Positions 16,581 to 25,127 of a stretch of DNA of 64,000 bases are shown piece by piece. The first letter of the stretch is position 1. Each line of letters starts with the position of its first letter. The notes beneath the pieces are model-generated. The model saw nothing but the letters and a program-made list of their open reading frames with translations, was not told where the DNA came from and did not search any database. This DNA comes from GCA-2709075 sp964492555 (GTDB lineage Bacteria; Pseudomonadota; Alphaproteobacteria; MPNO01; UBA2964). Made by a program: the position numbers and the translations under genes. The stretch is taken from positions 62,001-126,000 of the forward strand of contig CAZBKQ010000004.1 of NCBI GenBank assembly GCA_964492555.1. The letters are read 5' to 3'.

Positions 16581-17204
16581 ATGCGGCTGAAAATTCTTGT
16601 CATCTGCGCCATGTTTCTTGGCATGCCGGGGCTCGCGGGTGCTTCATCACCAGAAGCGCGGATCGAAGCCTTTCACGCAAAACTGCTCAATGTCATGAAA
16701 ACCGCGGATTCACTAGGCGTTAAAGGCCGGTTCGACACGCTGCAGGGTGAGGTGAAAGCGCTGTTCGATCTTAAACTCATGATGGCGCTGGCCAGCGGGC
16801 GTTACTGGCGCAAGGCGCCGGAATCGGAACAGCGCAAACTGGTCGAGGCATTCGGTAATTTCAGCGCCGCGAACTATGCCAGCAGGTTTGACGGGTTTTC
16901 CGGACAGAAATTCACCACACGATCGGTAACAGAGGGGCCGCGCGGCACCCGTATCGTAAATACGCAGATCGAGAGTCCGGACCGTGACCCTGTCGCAATC
17001 TCTTACGTGATGCGAAAAACCGGAGCCGATTGGCGGATCGCAGATATTCTCCTCGTCGGAGGCATCAGCGAAATCGCTACACGGCGTTCGGAATATCGAA
17101 CAATACTCAAATCAGGCGGAACCGGCGCGCTGACCGCCATGCTGGAAGGAAAAACCCGGGCGATGTTGGGACCGGAGCAAAAGTCAGCGCTTCCCGCCCC
17201 GTAG
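16581..17204 (+). CDS. hpnM: hopanoid-associated MlaC/Ttg2D-like periplasmic protein HpnM
   Basis: A 207-residue exported protein of the toluene-tolerance Ttg2/MlaC superfamily, periplasmic lipid shuttles. The start at 16581 gives the signal peptide MRLKILVICAMFLGMPGLAGA. Family features are LGVKGRFDTLQGEVKALFDL, the (L)EAFGNFSAANYASRFDGFSG block and KTGADWRIADILLVGGISE. The similarity pattern and the neighbours hpnL and hpnN support HpnM rather than general MlaC. Its 3' end overlaps the convergent hpnL by 21 bp. The frame is open upstream to 16545, but that part would precede the signal peptide. Confidence 0.88.
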   Translation: MRLKILVICAMFLGMPGLAGASSPEARIEAFHAKLLNVMKTADSLGVKGRFDTLQGEVKALFDLKLMMALASGRYWRKAPESEQRKLVEAFGNFSAANYASRFDGFSGQKFTTRSVTEGPRGTRIVNTQIESPDRDPVAISYVMRKTGADWRIADILLVGGISEIATRRSEYRTILKSGGTGALTAMLEGKTRAMLGPEQKSALPAP

Positions 17205-17905
17205 GTCCTCGCCCCCGCCCCGGCTGAAAAAACCCGCCGCCAACCCAAAGGCGACCCACAGGATTTCGCGAAACCGCCTGACCAGCGCCACCGCCACCCC
17301 GACCACGGGCGAACCGGTAAACAGACTGCACAGCAACACAAACGCGCCATCGAGGGCACCCAGATTAGCCGGAATGAAGAACGTACCCGCCCGGACAAGT
17401 TGCGCGCCGGATTCTATGATCCACGCCTCGGCCCAACTGACCGGATGGCCAAGAAAATAAAGCGCCAGATAGACCTCCACCACGCTCACNNNNNNNNNNN
17501 NNNNNNNNNNNNNNNNNNNNNNNNNNNNNNNNNNNNNNNNNNNNNNNNNNNNNNNNNNNNNNNNNNNNNNNNNNNNNNNNNNNNNNNNNGCCGTTTCAGC
17601 ATAACCGCCTTAACCGGCTCTCCGCCCATACCGCCAGCGGGTAGTACGTAGTTAAAGGCTTCCCCGACCAGCCGAATCCACCACAGGCTAAGAAAACGCC
17701 GCCAGGTTAAGGGTATCTGATGCATCAACACATGCCAGGACAGCGCATCGCCGAACGACACCAGCCCGTAGGCCGCGGTCACCCAGGCAAGCCCCCACCC
17801 CATTTGGCCGATGAGAGCAAGCGCCGCCTCGACATCGGTCGCGGCGATAATCGCCGCGAACAACCCCACGCCGATCAGCAGAAAAACGATGCGAAGCATA
17901 GCCAC
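17184..17905 (-). CDS. hpnL: hopanoid-associated membrane protein HpnL (interrupted by an assembly gap)
   Basis: Integral membrane protein of the lysylphosphatidylglycerol synthase TM-region family (HpnL type). The N-terminal part (17590-17905) has LRIVFLLIGVGLFAAIIAAT, SWHVLMHQIPLTWRRFLSL and EAFNYVLPAGGMGGEPVKA. The C-terminal part (17184-17489) has FLGHPVSWAEAWIIESGAQL and FFIPANLGALDGAFVLL. The two parts sit on either side of 100 N and are not in the same frame across it. About 210 residues are visible against a usual 310-330, so the true gap is probably larger than 100 bp. It begins 4 bp after hpnN. HpnL is thought to act in hopanoid lipid handling, but no reaction is established. Confidence 0.88.
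17490..17589. other. assembly gap (100 N) inside hpnL
   Basis: A run of exactly 100 N. The flanks are different and both belong to hpnL, and protein-length comparison suggests that roughly 300 bp are missing. Confidence 0.99.
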
Positions 17906-17909
17906 GGAT

Positions 17910-20519
17910 TTACGCGCCTTTCGCCCGGTGTCCGCGCAGGGACAACAGCGCGGGAAGCAAAATAACCGTACAGGCCAGGGTAAAACCGATTGCGACAGCG
18001 AGAAGCACCCCCATGCTCGCGGTGCCCGGATGGCTCGACAGCGCGATGCTGGCGAAGGAACCGATCGTGGTCAGCGCGCTGAAAAACACCGCGCGCGGCG
18101 TGCTTGTTCCAAAAACCGCAGCGGTCCCGGAACCATCGCCGGACCGCATGACCAGGTGGATTGCACTGGCGACCCCTAATCCGAAGAGCAACGGCAGAAC
18201 GATAATATTGGCGAAATTGAACGGCAGGCCGACAAGCACGCTGAAAGCGCCGGTCAAGAGAGCGGCGAGTGTCAAAGGCGCAAACACGAGAAGTACATTT
18301 CCGATCCCGCCCAGCAACACAAGCACCAGGGTTGAGATCGCCACGACGGAAATCACGGCCGCCGTGACAAACGACCCAATCACAACTCGCCCCGCCTCGA
18401 CGATAATCACCGGCGATCCGGTCGCCCGGGGCGCCACCGACTGCAACTCCTCGACAAAGCGTGACAGCACCGCCGCATCCCGGGCATTGCCCGCCGGATA
18501 CACCTCTATCCGCCAGCGACCGTCACTATCGATATAACGGTCACGGACACTGGCGGGAAGGTCCGCGATCCCGACTTGCCTGGCAGAAAGCCCGTCGGCG
18601 AGCGCGTCCAGCCTGCCGGACAGCGTACCCGTCAAATTTTTCTCCAGCCCCAATAACCCCGCATCGCCTGTCAGACCGGCTTTCGCCAGCGGCACGGCAA
18701 GCGCCTTGACCGCCGCCGCCAGCCCGGCATCGTCCTTTTGATCCAGTTTTTTCGCCGCATCGATAAACCGGTCAATTGCAACGCGGTTTCCCTTCGGGCC
18801 GGGAACCGGTTTCCGGGGCGCCGAGAGAGCGGGCAGGATAAGGAATCCCGCTTCTTCGATCAGGGCCAGTTTTTCCTTCTGATCGCCGGGCACGAAATTG
18901 GCGGCCGAAATCGTTCTGTCCACGCTCGACAGGTCGCGAAGCTTCCCGATCAGCGCTATCGCCTCATCGCGGTTCGCGGCAAGGACATCCGCCGAATAAA
19001 GCGAACCCTCCGCATCGTCCATCAGTTCCATCATAGTCGCGACGGATTCGGTTTCAGGATTTCGCAGATTGAGGGGATCGAAATCAAACCGGGCATCCGC
19101 TGCAATAATCGCGGCACCGGCGGCCAAAACAGCCGCCCCAAAAACGATTGTCCGACCATGCCGCACCTGCCAGACTGAGCCGGTGGCTGGTGCCGTTTGG
19201 ACGGCGGCACGGGGCGGTTTTCCAATCGGCAAAATCTGAAGCAGAGCCGGAAAGAACGTCAGGTTGGCAATAAGGGCGATAAACATACCCGCACCGGCAA
19301 TGATGCCGAGTTCCGCCAGACCGGCGTAATCCGTCGGTAAAAAGCTGAAGAACGCAATCGCCGCGGCCAGCGCGCAAAGCCCGAGCGCCCCGGCGATTTT
19401 CCCGGCAGCCTCCGGACCGGCCTCGGCAAAAATCCTGCCACCCGCCATTTCTTCCCGAATCCGCAAGGCCAGATGGATCGCGAAATCGACACTCAACCCG
19501 ATAAACAACACGGCAAAAGCGACGGAAATCAGATTGAACCGGCCCACCGCGACCGCCGCGAAACCCGCCGTCCATATGAGCCCGGCAAACAACGCGGCAA
19601 TAGCGGCAACCACCATCGCGCCGGACCGGAAGGCGGCAAAAAGAAGCGTAATCACCAGCACGACAGACACTGCGCCGGCCAGCCCCATTCCCTCGGCCAC
19701 GCTGGCGAGTTCCTCCTGCTCCATCGGGGCGCCGCCCGTCAGCCGCACCCGAAAACCGTTATCGGTCGTAAGGCGCAGATCTTCAGCCAAACGGCGTATT
19801 TCCGTCATTGCCGCACCGGCGGGCGCCAGCGAACCATAATCCAACGCCGGTTGAAGAACGAGAAACCGCCGCGGCTTCGATGCCTCCGCGATTCCGCCGC
19901 CCATCACGTCCTGCCAGGAAAATACCGTCTGCGCCCCCTCATTGTGCGCCCGTACCGCTTCGGTCAGTTTTTTCAGAAACGGTGTCAGCCTATCCGTACC
20001 GGGCCCTTTTTCGGCCTCGGTCACCGCCAGCGTTAGAAGCTCGAACAGACCGCGCAGACTCGGGTCAGCCGCCAGCCTGCCGATAAAGGCCTGAGAGTCG
20101 ACCAGCTGTTCAAGTAATTCCGCAAGCTTCTCTTCTTCCAGGAAAAGCAGGCCGCTGTTCCGGAAGTAAGGCTCGGACATGGGATCGAAAATCACCGGGA
20201 ACAGATCAGGCTGTTTTTTCAGCCCTTCCAGCAGGCGGCGCGCGGCGTCATCGGCCTGATCCGGTGTCGGGGCATCCACAACGACAACGATATTGTTCGA
20301 AAGCTGGGGAAAGGATTTCTTGAGGGCGCGATCATCCTGACGAAAGGGCAATTCGGCGGAAAGAAGATCCGCGTTATCCGTATCGATCTCGAGCGTCGCG
20401 ACACAATACCAAAGCGCGCCTGCCGTCAGCAGCAGAGATGCGGCGACCGTCAGCCAGGCCCGCCTGACGGAGAAGGAAACGAGCCTGTTGGCGAGATTGC
20501 CAAGAAGCCGCGTCCACAT
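17910..20519 (-). CDS. hpnN: hopanoid transporter HpnN (RND/MMPL family)
   Basis: An 869-residue inner-membrane RND-superfamily protein. HpnN moves hopanoids to the outer membrane in studied Alphaproteobacteria. The architecture is a first membrane helix near residue 25, a large periplasmic domain (about 45-270), a helix bundle containing LLFAAFRSGAMVVAAIAALF and FIGLSVDFAIHLALRIREEM, a second periplasmic domain (about 475-690), and a second bundle with NIIVLPLLFGLGVASAIHLV and SALTTIGSFASIALSSHPG. It starts one base after the stop of a CDP-alcohol phosphatidyltransferase gene and is followed after 4 bp by hpnL, so the three are almost certainly one operon. This links the head-group-transfer enzyme to hopanoid export. 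Confidence 0.95.
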   Translation of the reverse strand: MWTRLLGNLANRLVSFSVRRAWLTVAASLLLTAGALWYCVATLEIDTDNADLLSAELPFRQDDRALKKSFPQLSNNIVVVVDAPTPDQADDAARRLLEGLKKQPDLFPVIFDPMSEPYFRNSGLLFLEEEKLAELLEQLVDSQAFIGRLAADPSLRGLFELLTLAVTEAEKGPGTDRLTPFLKKLTEAVRAHNEGAQTVFSWQDVMGGGIAEASKPRRFLVLQPALDYGSLAPAGAAMTEIRRLAEDLRLTTDNGFRVRLTGGAPMEQEELASVAEGMGLAGAVSVVLVITLLFAAFRSGAMVVAAIAALFAGLIWTAGFAAVAVGRFNLISVAFAVLFIGLSVDFAIHLALRIREEMAGGRIFAEAGPEAAGKIAGALGLCALAAAIAFFSFLPTDYAGLAELGIIAGAGMFIALIANLTFFPALLQILPIGKPPRAAVQTAPATGSVWQVRHGRTIVFGAAVLAAGAAIIAADARFDFDPLNLRNPETESVATMMELMDDAEGSLYSADVLAANRDEAIALIGKLRDLSSVDRTISAANFVPGDQKEKLALIEEAGFLILPALSAPRKPVPGPKGNRVAIDRFIDAAKKLDQKDDAGLAAAVKALAVPLAKAGLTGDAGLLGLEKNLTGTLSGRLDALADGLSARQVGIADLPASVRDRYIDSDGRWRIEVYPAGNARDAAVLSRFVEELQSVAPRATGSPVIIVEAGRVVIGSFVTAAVISVVAISTLVLVLLGGIGNVLLVFAPLTLAALLTGAFSVLVGLPFNFANIIVLPLLFGLGVASAIHLVMRSGDGSGTAAVFGTSTPRAVFFSALTTIGSFASIALSSHPGTASMGVLLAVAIGFTLACTVILLPALLSLRGHRAKGA

Positions 20520-20520
20520 A

Positions 20521-21171
20521 TCAGGCCGCGCCCATGGGCGGTTTCGGACCGCGCAACAGAATCATAAAAAGTATCAATACGGCAATCGATGCCCCGATCG
20601 CGGCCACCACGACCAATGGCGCATCCCATCCGAAAGCAAGCGCCACGGGAACCAGAAACATGCCGTCATCGGGATCGAATCCGAAAAAATTACCCATATC
20701 TTTGGTGTTTTGAGCGCCCGTGTCATGTGCCCGCATGACCAGGAATTCCGCGCCCACAACCGCAATACCGGCGGCGATGCCGATTGCCGCGCCCCAACCG
20801 CCGAGAGCCGAATCCGGCAAGCCCAGCCCGATTCCGGTAAACAACGCCGCGTTCGACGCGCCATCGGCAAACAGATCATAGACATGGCCAAAGCGGCTGG
20901 TCCGTCCGGTCTGGCGCGCCAGTTCGCCATCCGCGCGGTCGAACAGCAGCGAAACCACCAGCAGCGCGATCGCTTCCCAGCGCCAGGCGGGATCGCCCAG
21001 CGCGAACAGCACGGCCGCACCGACCCCGGTGACGAGGCGGAGCGTTGTCAGATGGTTGGGATGTATCGGGGTCTTGGCAAGCGGCGTCACACCTGTCCGG
21101 ACGATCCTGTGAACCCAGGTATTGTGGCTGATGACTTCCTCCCGCGTTATCGACAGACCCCGCCCCGGCAC
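20521..21171 (-). CDS. CDP-alcohol phosphatidyltransferase
   Basis: A 216-residue membrane enzyme that transfers a (phospho- or phosphono-) group from a CDP/CMP-activated donor to an alcohol, or the reverse type. The full signature D-G-x2-A-R-x8-G-x3-D-x3-D is intact: Asp81-Gly82, Ala85-Arg86, Gly95, Asp99, Asp103. An NHLTTLRL segment (39-46) precedes it, and about five hydrophobic helices follow. The start at 21171 is GTG. It is the first gene of an operon with hpnN (1 bp) and hpnL, and diverges from phnW by 67 bp. Given the AEP transaminase, phosphonopyruvate decarboxylase and cytidylyltransferase nearby, I infer that its donor may be CMP-aminoethylphosphonate. An ordinary phospholipid role cannot be excluded. 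Confidence 0.9.
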   Translation of the reverse strand: MPGRGLSITREEVISHNTWVHRIVRTGVTPLAKTPIHPNHLTTLRLVTGVGAAVLFALGDPAWRWEAIALLVVSLLFDRADGELARQTGRTSRFGHVYDLFADGASNAALFTGIGLGLPDSALGGWGAAIGIAAGIAVVGAEFLVMRAHDTGAQNTKDMGNFFGFDPDDGMFLVPVALAFGWDAPLVVVAAIGASIAVLILFMILLRGPKPPMGAA

Positions 21172-21238
21172 CCTAAAGTGCCGCGCCGGGTCCGGTTTTC
21201 ATGCATGACGGGGCCCGGTAAGGCAAGGACGGATACAA

Positions 21239-22375
21239 ATGAACAAGAACACCAGACACGGCCAGATTCTTCTCACACCGGGACCATTAACCACGTCCGA
21301 CAGGGTGCGCGCGGCACTGACCCGCGATTGGGGATCGCGTGACAAGGCGTTTATCGCCATGACGGCGCGAATTCGCGAAACGCTTTGCCGGTTGGCGGGC
21401 GCCGAAGAAGGCTATAGCTGCATCCCGGTTCAGGGCAGCGGAACCTTCGCGGTGGAAGCAACGCTTGGCACGTTGCTGCCGCGCGCGGATGGAAAGTGTC
21501 TGATCCTGATCAACGGCGCCTATGGCAAACGCATGGCCAAAATCTGCGATTATCTGGGACGTGCTTATGAGGTTTATGAAACCGCCGAAGACACGCCGCC
21601 CGATCCGGAGGCGGTCTCCGACATACTCTCCGCCGATGAGAAAATTTCTCTTATCGCGATGGTTCATTGCGAAACCACCTCCGGCATTCTTAATCCGGTG
21701 CGGAAAATCGCAGCCGTTGCGCGCGAATTCGACCGGAAACTGATTATCGACGCGATGAGCAGTTTCGGCGCTCTGCCGATTGACCTGGCGGAACTCGGGG
21801 CGACCGCGCTGATTGCGTCGGCAAATAAATGTCTGCAGGGTGCGCCGGGGTTGGGGTACGCCATTATCGAAAACGCCGCGTTGGCGGCTTCGAAAGACAA
21901 TGCGGCCTCTCTCAGCCTCGATTTGCATGATCAGGCCGAGTACATGGACCGCTCCGGCCAGTGGCGCTTCACCCCGCCGACCCATGTGGTGGCGGCTCTT
22001 GACCAGGCGATGGCGGAATTGGCGGAAGAAGGCGGCATAGAAGCCCGTGGGAGTCGATACCAGGCCAATTGCGACCGGCTTGTATCGGGCCTCACGGAAA
22101 TGGGGTTCGAGTTATTCCTGCCGTCCTCATTGCAGGCCCCGATCATCGTGACCATTCGCACCCCGGCCGATCCGGCATTCGATTTCATCGATATGTATGA
22201 CGCGCTGAATGAAAAGGGAATCATCCTCTATCCCGGCGCGGTCACGCAGGAAAAAACATTCCGCATCGGTTGTATCGGCGATATCGGACCGGAGGATATC
22301 GCCTGGGCGCTGGAAGAAATCGCGGCATATCTGTCGGCCAAGGGACTCGGAGCGGAAGCGTTGAAAGCGGGGTAA
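21239..22375 (+). CDS. phnW: 2-aminoethylphosphonate transaminase
   Basis: A PLP-dependent class V aminotransferase of 378 residues that interconverts 2-aminoethylphosphonate plus pyruvate with phosphonoacetaldehyde plus alanine. It has LLTPGPLTTSDRVR at the N-terminus, GSGTFAVEA (cofactor phosphate cup), DAMSSFGALP (171-180, Asp171 holds the pyridine nitrogen), and the Schiff-base Lys197 in SANKCLQGAPG. AAGGA lies before the ATG. With a phosphonopyruvate decarboxylase next to it and no phosphonatase (PhnX), the reaction probably runs toward AEP synthesis. Its stop is 1 bp from the stop of the convergent decarboxylase gene. Confidence 0.93.
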   Translation: MNKNTRHGQILLTPGPLTTSDRVRAALTRDWGSRDKAFIAMTARIRETLCRLAGAEEGYSCIPVQGSGTFAVEATLGTLLPRADGKCLILINGAYGKRMAKICDYLGRAYEVYETAEDTPPDPEAVSDILSADEKISLIAMVHCETTSGILNPVRKIAAVAREFDRKLIIDAMSSFGALPIDLAELGATALIASANKCLQGAPGLGYAIIENAALAASKDNAASLSLDLHDQAEYMDRSGQWRFTPPTHVVAALDQAMAELAEEGGIEARGSRYQANCDRLVSGLTEMGFELFLPSSLQAPIIVTIRTPADPAFDFIDMYDALNEKGIILYPGAVTQEKTFRIGCIGDIGPEDIAWALEEIAAYLSAKGLGAEALKAG

Positions 22376-22376
22376 C

Positions 22377-23516
22377 TCAGCCTTTGGCCAGAAACGCCTT
22401 GAACCGGCGGGCGACATCTTCCGGCGCGATCCTGGGCCGGCCAAGCCCGTCGATTGTTCCCCGTCCCACCCGCATATGGATCAAGGACGGCCCTTGCCCT
22501 TCCCCGGCAAGCTTCAAGGCCTCGGCGAACCCGTCGATGCTGTCGCAGACCGAAGCCGAGCGGTAGCCGCAGGCGATCGCGACTGAAGCAAAATCCACCG
22601 TGGGCGCAACGGTCGGTTGCCCGCCGGTCGATTCATAAGTTCCGTTATCGAACACGATATGAATGAAATTTTCGGGCCGGTACGCACCAGCCGTGGCCAT
22701 GGTACCGAGCTTCATCAGCGCCGCCCCATCACCATCCAGCACGTAGACCGGGTTATCAACATTGACTGCGACGCCGATCCCCATACCGGCGGCGCACCCC
22801 ATTGAGCCGACCTGGTAGAGATGCTGTTCCCGGTCGGCAAGCGTATAGAGTTCACGTCCGGTAAAGCCGGTGGTAGCAACAATCGCGGCATTTTCCTGAA
22901 CGGTCTCCAGCAATATTTCCATCGCCGCGACCCGGCCCGGCGGTGCGGACTTCCCCCGCAAATCGACGCGTTTACCCGGCGCGGGTTTTTCCGGTTCGGA
23001 AACCCCTATCCCGTCATCGCGAACCGCGCCCTTTTCCATGATCATGGCATACGGCAAATCGGTCTCGCGGATTTTATCCTTCGCCGCGGCGATGGCCGGC
23101 GCGATTTCGTTATCGGACGCGGGAAACATGCCGTGCGGCACGCGGATAACATCCAGTACATCCGGCGTGATAGGTCCCATGAGCTGGTGCTGGGGCTCGT
23201 CCTCGATCCCCGGCCCGCCACGCCAGGTGACGATCAGCAAGGACGGGATCCTGAACGGGTAGTTGAGCGAGGTCAGCGGGTTAACCGCGTTTCCGAGACC
23301 CGAATTCTGGCACATCACCACCGGTCCCTTGCCGGCCAGCCAGGCCCCCGCCGCGATGGCCACCGCTTCGCCCTCGCTCGTCGCCGCCAGATAATTTACG
23401 GCGGGCGCGCTGATCACGCGATTGATGATCGGCGTCAGAAAGGAACAGGGAACCCCGGTGTAGAAATCGAACCCCGCCTCAAGCGCCGGGTTCAGAAAGC
23501 TGTCCGCTTCAATCAT
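22377..23516 (-). CDS. aepY: phosphonopyruvate decarboxylase
   Basis: A ThDP-dependent enzyme of 379 residues that converts phosphonopyruvate to phosphonoacetaldehyde, the step that makes phosphonate biosynthesis irreversible. GFDFYTGVPCSFLTPIIN opens the protein and TSEGEAVAIAAGAWLAG supplies the ThDP-activating glutamate. VTWRGGPGIEDEPQHQLMG is the family-specific central segment. The ThDP/metal motif runs from GDGAALMKLG to the Asn of IVFDNGTYES. PYR and PP domains are in one chain, as usual for this family. The neighbouring phnW supplies the next step. A sulfopyruvate decarboxylase is the main alternative, but the single-chain form and phnW favour phosphonate. Confidence 0.92.
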   Translation of the reverse strand: MIEADSFLNPALEAGFDFYTGVPCSFLTPIINRVISAPAVNYLAATSEGEAVAIAAGAWLAGKGPVVMCQNSGLGNAVNPLTSLNYPFRIPSLLIVTWRGGPGIEDEPQHQLMGPITPDVLDVIRVPHGMFPASDNEIAPAIAAAKDKIRETDLPYAMIMEKGAVRDDGIGVSEPEKPAPGKRVDLRGKSAPPGRVAAMEILLETVQENAAIVATTGFTGRELYTLADREQHLYQVGSMGCAAGMGIGVAVNVDNPVYVLDGDGAALMKLGTMATAGAYRPENFIHIVFDNGTYESTGGQPTVAPTVDFASVAIACGYRSASVCDSIDGFAEALKLAGEGQGPSLIHMRVGRGTIDGLGRPRIAPEDVARRFKAFLAKG

Positions 23517-23614
23517 TCAAAATTTTCCTCTTTGCTGTGCGGCTTTTCGCCGTCTTGCGGCGGCGCGGCATGTGGCCAATATTACTTTTGGACAACAAAA
23601 ATGCCGGAAACTCC

Positions 23615-24370
23615 ATGGTTGCCACGCCTGTATTGACGGATCAACAGATTGCGGATTTCGAGCGCGACGGGTACTGCGTTCTTCCCGGCGCCTTTTCGGC
23701 GGAAGACACGGCGACAATCGACGGATGGGCGCGCGAGGTTGAGAACCTTCCCGAAGAACCCGGGCGGCACTGGGTTTTTCACGAAGAAAGCCGCATAGAC
23801 GGCAGTCGATTGATTAACCGGATAGAATATATCGCGCCGTTTCACGACGGCTTCGCGAAGCTGACCGAAACGCTGTGCCACACAGTGGAACAGCTTCTGG
23901 GCGAAGAGGCATGTCTGTTCAAGGAAAAGATCAATTTCAAAATGCCGGGCGGCGGCGGTTTCGAACCGCATCAGGATTCGCAAGCCGGATGGGAAGATTA
24001 TGCCTCCAACTTCGTTAATGTCATGGTCTGCATTGATGCGGCGACGGTCGAAAATGGCTGCCTTGAAATTGCTCCCGGTCAAAACAGACGCGGGCTGTTG
24101 CGCGGCATGGAACCGCTGACCGACGACGATTTGGCGGGAATGGAATTCCTATCCCACCCGACGAAGCCGGGCGACGTGGTTCTGTTTGACGCCTATACCC
24201 CGCACCGGTCCGCGCCCAACAATTCGGACAAGACCCGACGGCTTTATTTCGCGACTTATAATCGCGCGGCCGAGGGCGATCACCTTGACCGCTATTACGC
24301 CGACAAGCGCAAGAACTTCCCGCCGGACGTTGAGCGCGAGGAAGGGCGCGAATACGTCTATAAAGTCTGA
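23615..24370 (+). CDS. PhyH-family 2-oxoglutarate/iron dioxygenase, candidate AEP hydroxylase
   Basis: Counted from the ATG at 23615, the protein has 251 residues. The iron triad is His119-x-Asp121 (HQDSQAGW) and His197 (YTPHRSAPN), with Arg208 or Arg209 placed to bind 2-oxoglutarate. QIADFERDGYCVLPGAFS is the typical PhyH N-terminus, and ENGCLEIAPGQ the mid-domain beta strand. The longer frame from 23537 is unlike the family. PhyH-family members include the PhnY-type enzyme that hydroxylates the alpha carbon of 2-aminoethylphosphonate. The position between a phosphonopyruvate decarboxylase and a cytidylyltransferase makes this substrate plausible, but another lipid or amine substrate is possible. 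Confidence 0.85.
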   Translation: MVATPVLTDQQIADFERDGYCVLPGAFSAEDTATIDGWAREVENLPEEPGRHWVFHEESRIDGSRLINRIEYIAPFHDGFAKLTETLCHTVEQLLGEEACLFKEKINFKMPGGGGFEPHQDSQAGWEDYASNFVNVMVCIDAATVENGCLEIAPGQNRRGLLRGMEPLTDDDLAGMEFLSHPTKPGDVVLFDAYTPHRSAPNNSDKTRRLYFATYNRAAEGDHLDRYYADKRKNFPPDVEREEGREYVYKV

Positions 24371-24387
24371 CCTCGCCCGCGCGGCGG

Positions 24388-25125
24388 TCACACGCGGGGC
24401 AACACCCGCTGTTCCGCCTTGACGACATCCTCGGGAAAATCGATCTCAATCCAGGCCAGACCGTTTATATCCACCGTGACGGTTTTTTCGGCCCATCCGT
24501 TCAGCAGAAGATGCCTGACCGAATCTTCATACGGGGCATCTGTGGGACCTTCGGAATCGGCGCTTGCCCGTTCCGCCAACGCCGCGGCAAAATCCGGCGC
24601 CAGCCTGATAAAGCCGATCCATTCCCCCACCGCGTCATGCGGAACGTCATCGGGAATTTTACGAAACTCTACCGGCTTCGCTTTGCTCAGACACAGCTTC
24701 ACCGGTTCGTCGCCGGGCTCGAACTCGCTGTCATAGGGGAACACCGTATACCCGCCGAGCGACAGCATCCGGTCCATGATCGCGGCGTCATAAAGCACGT
24801 CCGCATCCATGAAAAAAACCGCTTCGCCGCTTGTCAGCACATCGGAGGCGGCCGCCATTGAAATGACGCTGCCCTCGGTGAAGCGGGGATTTTCGACGAA
24901 GCGGACGAAATCTTCCGCGCCGATATCGGCGACGTGCGACCGAATATCGTCGGCGCGATAACCGACAACCATCACCAGCCCGGAAATGCCGCGTTCCCTC
25001 AGATGCGTGATATGCCGCTGCAGCAGGGTTTCACCCGCAAACCTCAACAAACATTTGGGCGGCTGATCGTCGTTTCCGCCATAGAGACGACGGCCGACAC
25101 CGGCGGCGAGCATCAGCGCAATCAT
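24388..25125 (-). CDS. NTP transferase family protein, candidate phosphonate/phosphocholine-type cytidylyltransferase
   Basis: A 245-residue nucleotidyltransferase. The NTP-binding signature is LAAGVGRRL (6-14) with PPKCLL (22-27), and the metal-binding acidic motif is FMDADVLY (105-112). Length and motifs are those of the LicC/PntC/inositol-phosphate cytidylyltransferase group rather than sugar-nucleotide RmlA. It starts 2 bp after hpnA ends and is therefore probably cotranscribed with it; its 3' end faces the PhyH gene. PntC-type enzymes activate aminoethylphosphonate with CTP. With phnW, the decarboxylase and a CDP-alcohol transferase nearby, CMP-AEP is a reasonable product. The substrate is inferred from context only. 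Confidence 0.85.
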   Translation of the reverse strand: MIALMLAAGVGRRLYGGNDDQPPKCLLRFAGETLLQRHITHLRERGISGLVMVVGYRADDIRSHVADIGAEDFVRFVENPRFTEGSVISMAAASDVLTSGEAVFFMDADVLYDAAIMDRMLSLGGYTVFPYDSEFEPGDEPVKLCLSKAKPVEFRKIPDDVPHDAVGEWIGFIRLAPDFAAALAERASADSEGPTDAPYEDSVRHLLLNGWAEKTVTVDINGLAWIEIDFPEDVVKAEQRVLPRV

Positions 25126-25127
25126 AC

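Noticed and set aside
20521..24370. Phosphonate catabolism (AEP degradation) island
   Set aside because: phnW is present, but the phosphonoacetaldehyde hydrolase PhnX and a phosphonate transporter are missing, and phosphonopyruvate decarboxylase belongs to synthesis.
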